Positions 6,156 to 7,427 of a DNA stretch of 7,427 bases are shown here, in pieces. Within the stretch, counting starts at the first letter, position 1. Each line of letters starts with the position of its first letter. The notes below the pieces were generated by a model that worked only from the letters and a program-made list of their open reading frames with translations, was not told the origin of the DNA and made no database searches. The stretch comes from JBMNQS01 sp050944255 (lineage in GTDB: Bacteria > Bacillota > Clostridia > Christensenellales > Maliibacteriaceae), in NCBI GenBank assembly GCA_050944255.1, contig JBMNQS010000084.1:1-7427 (forward strand), in the 5' to 3' direction. Position numbers and translations under genes: made by a program.

Positions 6156-6376
6156 AATTACTGGAGAATATCGCGCAGCTTTTTAAGGTCAAGACCATCG
6201 TGACGCTGATGGTGATGTTCATCTTCGCCGTGCTGTGCGTAAACGGCGAAATCAGATCCGATTCCGTGATGCAGGTGGTCACCATGGTCATCGCGTTTTA
6301 CTTCGGCACCCAGAGCGAAAAAAACGGGCAGGGCCGGGTTTTACAGGGCCGGGAAAATAACGAGGACCCGCATTGA
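6152..6376 (+). CDS. Small holin-like membrane protein
   Basis: This 74-residue protein has two hydrophobic segments: about 15-31 (TIVTLMVMFIFAVLCV) and about 39-52 (VMQVVTMVIAFYFGTQ). They are joined by a short charged turn (NGEIRSDS), and a hydrophilic charged C-terminus follows. Size, topology and position after an endolysin fit a small phage holin or holin-like protein, which would permeabilise the membrane and let the signal-less amidase reach the wall. The start is GTG at 6152, with AGGAGG at 6137-6142 (9-nt spacing), and it overlaps the preceding stop codon (GTGA). Holins share little sequence, so the functional call rests on context and topology. Confidence 0.7.
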   Translation: MKLLENIAQLFKVKTIVTLMVMFIFAVLCVNGEIRSDSVMQVVTMVIAFYFGTQSEKNGQGRVLQGRENNEDPH

Positions 6377-6382
6377 GCGGGT
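6366..6382 (+). repeat. Small hairpin spanning the holin stop codon
   Basis: ACCCGC (6366-6371) and GCGGGT (6377-6382) pair perfectly around a 5-nt loop that contains the TGA stop. It could be the first part of a tandem terminator with the hairpin at 6407, or an mRNA stability element. Confidence 0.4.
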
Positions 6383-6406
6383 GCGGAGAAAGACACGCGC
6401 CTGAGC

Positions 6407-6438
6407 AAAGAGCCGCAGGAAACATCCTACGGCTCTTT
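6407..6438 (+). terminator. Hairpin terminator of the lysis cassette
   Basis: AAAGAGCCG (6407-6415) pairs with CGGCTCTTT (6430-6438). Inside, one C/A mismatch is followed by AGGA/TCCT pairing around the loop AACA. The stem is A-rich on its 5' side and T-rich on its 3' side, the normal polarity of an intrinsic terminator, though the T-run is short (CTTTAG). It lies 30 nt after the holin-like gene and could also serve the convergent gene on the minus strand. The rest of the gap up to 6526 shows nothing clear. Confidence 0.75.
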
Positions 6439-6526
6439 AGTGCCACCAACAAGCGGCTTATACTTTCATATAATCGATTCTCCTGCGGTTATAGCGTGGT
6501 TCGAAAGCATGGATGCTACTCATTGA

Positions 6527-7427
6527 CTATTCTAAAACCGTATGCAAATACTCCGCGCCGATGATGTTGTCATCGGAAGTGTTGGTTATTTCGTATGCAA
6601 CGGGCTTGCCGTCAATGGCGTACAATAATTTGCTGGCCAAAATCTTGCTATCAATAGATTCATCATACTCTTTGATCATTTCCACCACGCCTTCTTCAGA
6701 CAGATGAACGATAGAATAATCCGCGCCGGCGATAAAAAACAGAATTCCATCCTCATTCACAATATAGTCCCACAGATATAACCCGGTACCGACAGCGTCA
6801 CCCAACAATGTTCTGCAGGAAGCGACAAATCTTAGCGTCTGGCTTTGAAGATCCAGTTCAAAAAGCACATCTTCATAATCGTTCTCCGAATCGTCCATTG
6901 GCGTTGACGCGATGAAGTAAAGGCGGTTGTTAGAATAGTATAGATTTGTTATTGTGCCAATGCTCCATTCATTTTCCGGAAAAGCGACTGCTTCCACTTC
7001 CAGCGTGTCCACATCTATTTTTTTGATAATGCCGGATCCGCTGTCGATGCTTTGCCCGTCAAAATAATAGTCGATATAGTAAATGCAGTCGCCGCCCCAA
7101 TTCAGATATTTGCATTCATAATCAAGGAGCAATTCGCTTTTGCGCGTACTCACATCAAATCTGTGCATGTAGAAGATATCGCCATTGTCTTCAATAGCAC
7201 TGGTATAGTAAATATAATTATCCGTGACAATATAATCATCGCCGACATTTTCTATCAGCCGCTCATAGTTATTTTGAGCCTCCAAATCCAGCCGATAGAG
7301 CGAGGGATGCTCGTCGGTTGCGGCAATCTTGGATACAAAGTACAAAAAGTTGTCTTTTTTGTATAACGAATGCAGAAACGTATATTCAGTCTTATCAAAC
7401 AGAATATCAAACTGCCTCGTGCTCTTG
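6527..7427 (-). CDS. Beta-propeller-like protein (DUF5050-like), 5' end outside window
   Basis: The minus-strand frame is open from the window's right edge to a TAG at 6527-6529, so 299 residues of the C-terminal part are visible and the start is missing. The TTG at 7345 is an internal Leu codon, because family-like sequence continues upstream (for example FDILFDKTEYTFLHSLYKK). The protein has a repeated pattern of short aromatic beta-strands followed by acidic turns: NYIYYTS, DCIYYIDYYFDG, NRLYFIAS, DGILFFIAG. Phrases such as HRFDVSTRK and FELDLQSQT alternate with them. This resembles DUF5050/YWTD-like beta-propellers of Clostridia surface or lipoproteins; a signal peptide would be in the missing part. 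It is strongly acidic. The gene is clearly more AT-rich than the rest of the window, suggesting different ancestry. It converges on the lysis cassette. Function is unknown; a sensor or binding role at the cell surface is a guess. Confidence 0.75.
   Translation of the reverse strand, partial: KSTRQFDILFDKTEYTFLHSLYKKDNFLYFVSKIAATDEHPSLYRLDLEAQNNYERLIENVGDDYIVTDNYIYYTSAIEDNGDIFYMHRFDVSTRKSELLLDYECKYLNWGGDCIYYIDYYFDGQSIDSGSGIIKKIDVDTLEVEAVAFPENEWSIGTITNLYYSNNRLYFIASTPMDDSENDYEDVLFELDLQSQTLRFVASCRTLLGDAVGTGLYLWDYIVNEDGILFFIAGADYSIVHLSEEGVVEMIKEYDESIDSKILASKLLYAIDGKPVAYEITNTSDDNIIGAEYLHTVLE

Noticed and set aside
6469..6474. TATAAT between the terminator and the convergent gene
   Set aside because: No -35 box at 16-18 nt upstream, and the downstream gene is on the other strand, so it is not a useful promoter.
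6498..6505. GGTTCGAA, resembling a tRNA T-loop and thus a possible attachment site
   Set aside because: The flanking sequence forms no T-stem, acceptor stem or other tRNA arms, and no integrase gene or repeat of the site is visible.
1..7427. CRISPR array, tRNA or rRNA genes, insertion sequence
   Set aside because: No regularly spaced repeats, no cloverleaf or rRNA-like sequence, and no transposase or terminal inverted repeats around a coding unit were seen.

Overview
The window looks like a chromosomal segment of a moderately GC-rich member of the Clostridia (Firmicutes/Bacillota). Three things point there: the cysE-cysS gene order, strong AGGAGG-type ribosome binding sites with TTG and GTG starts, and Clostridia-type family members (a DUF1835/DUF3658 protein and a phage-type lysis cassette). 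The species cannot be named from this sequence.

Layout. Positions 1-1972 are housekeeping genes: the 3' part of serine O-acetyltransferase (cysE) followed by complete cysteinyl-tRNA synthetase (cysS). They link cysteine synthesis to its charging onto tRNA. Positions 2037-3689 hold a tight two-gene unit, a compact RecF/OLD-like ABC-type ATPase followed after 6 nt by a DUF3226-like TOPRIM protein with the acidic E...DxD signature. This ATPase plus TOPRIM pairing is the architecture of OLD, Gabija and PARIS-type anti-phage proteins, here split into two small proteins. It is the most interesting part of the window. Positions 3690-3955 are mostly non-coding, with a possible gene remnant in one frame and two copies of an 8-bp repeat. 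Positions 3956-4849 encode a DUF1835/DUF3658 protein of unknown function.

A perfect 23-bp inverted repeat with a 3-nt loop (4861-4909) separates that gene from a compact phage-style lysis cassette at 5023-6376. The cassette comprises a zinc amidase endolysin with a C-terminal wall-targeting-like domain, a small membrane-anchored coiled-coil protein, and a small two-helix holin-like protein. The coding regions abut or overlap, and the unit is closed by a hairpin terminator at 6407-6438. No phage structural, replication or integration genes are visible, so it is either the edge of a prophage remnant or a domesticated lysis module.

From 6527 to the window end runs a visibly more AT-rich gene on the opposite strand. 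It is convergent with the lysis cassette, has a beta-propeller-like repeat pattern, and its 5' end lies outside the window.

The stretch from 1973 to about 6526 reads as accessory DNA inserted after a conserved core operon: putative defence pair, orphan DUF gene, and lysis module. All functional statements come from motif recognition by eye; no database search was run.
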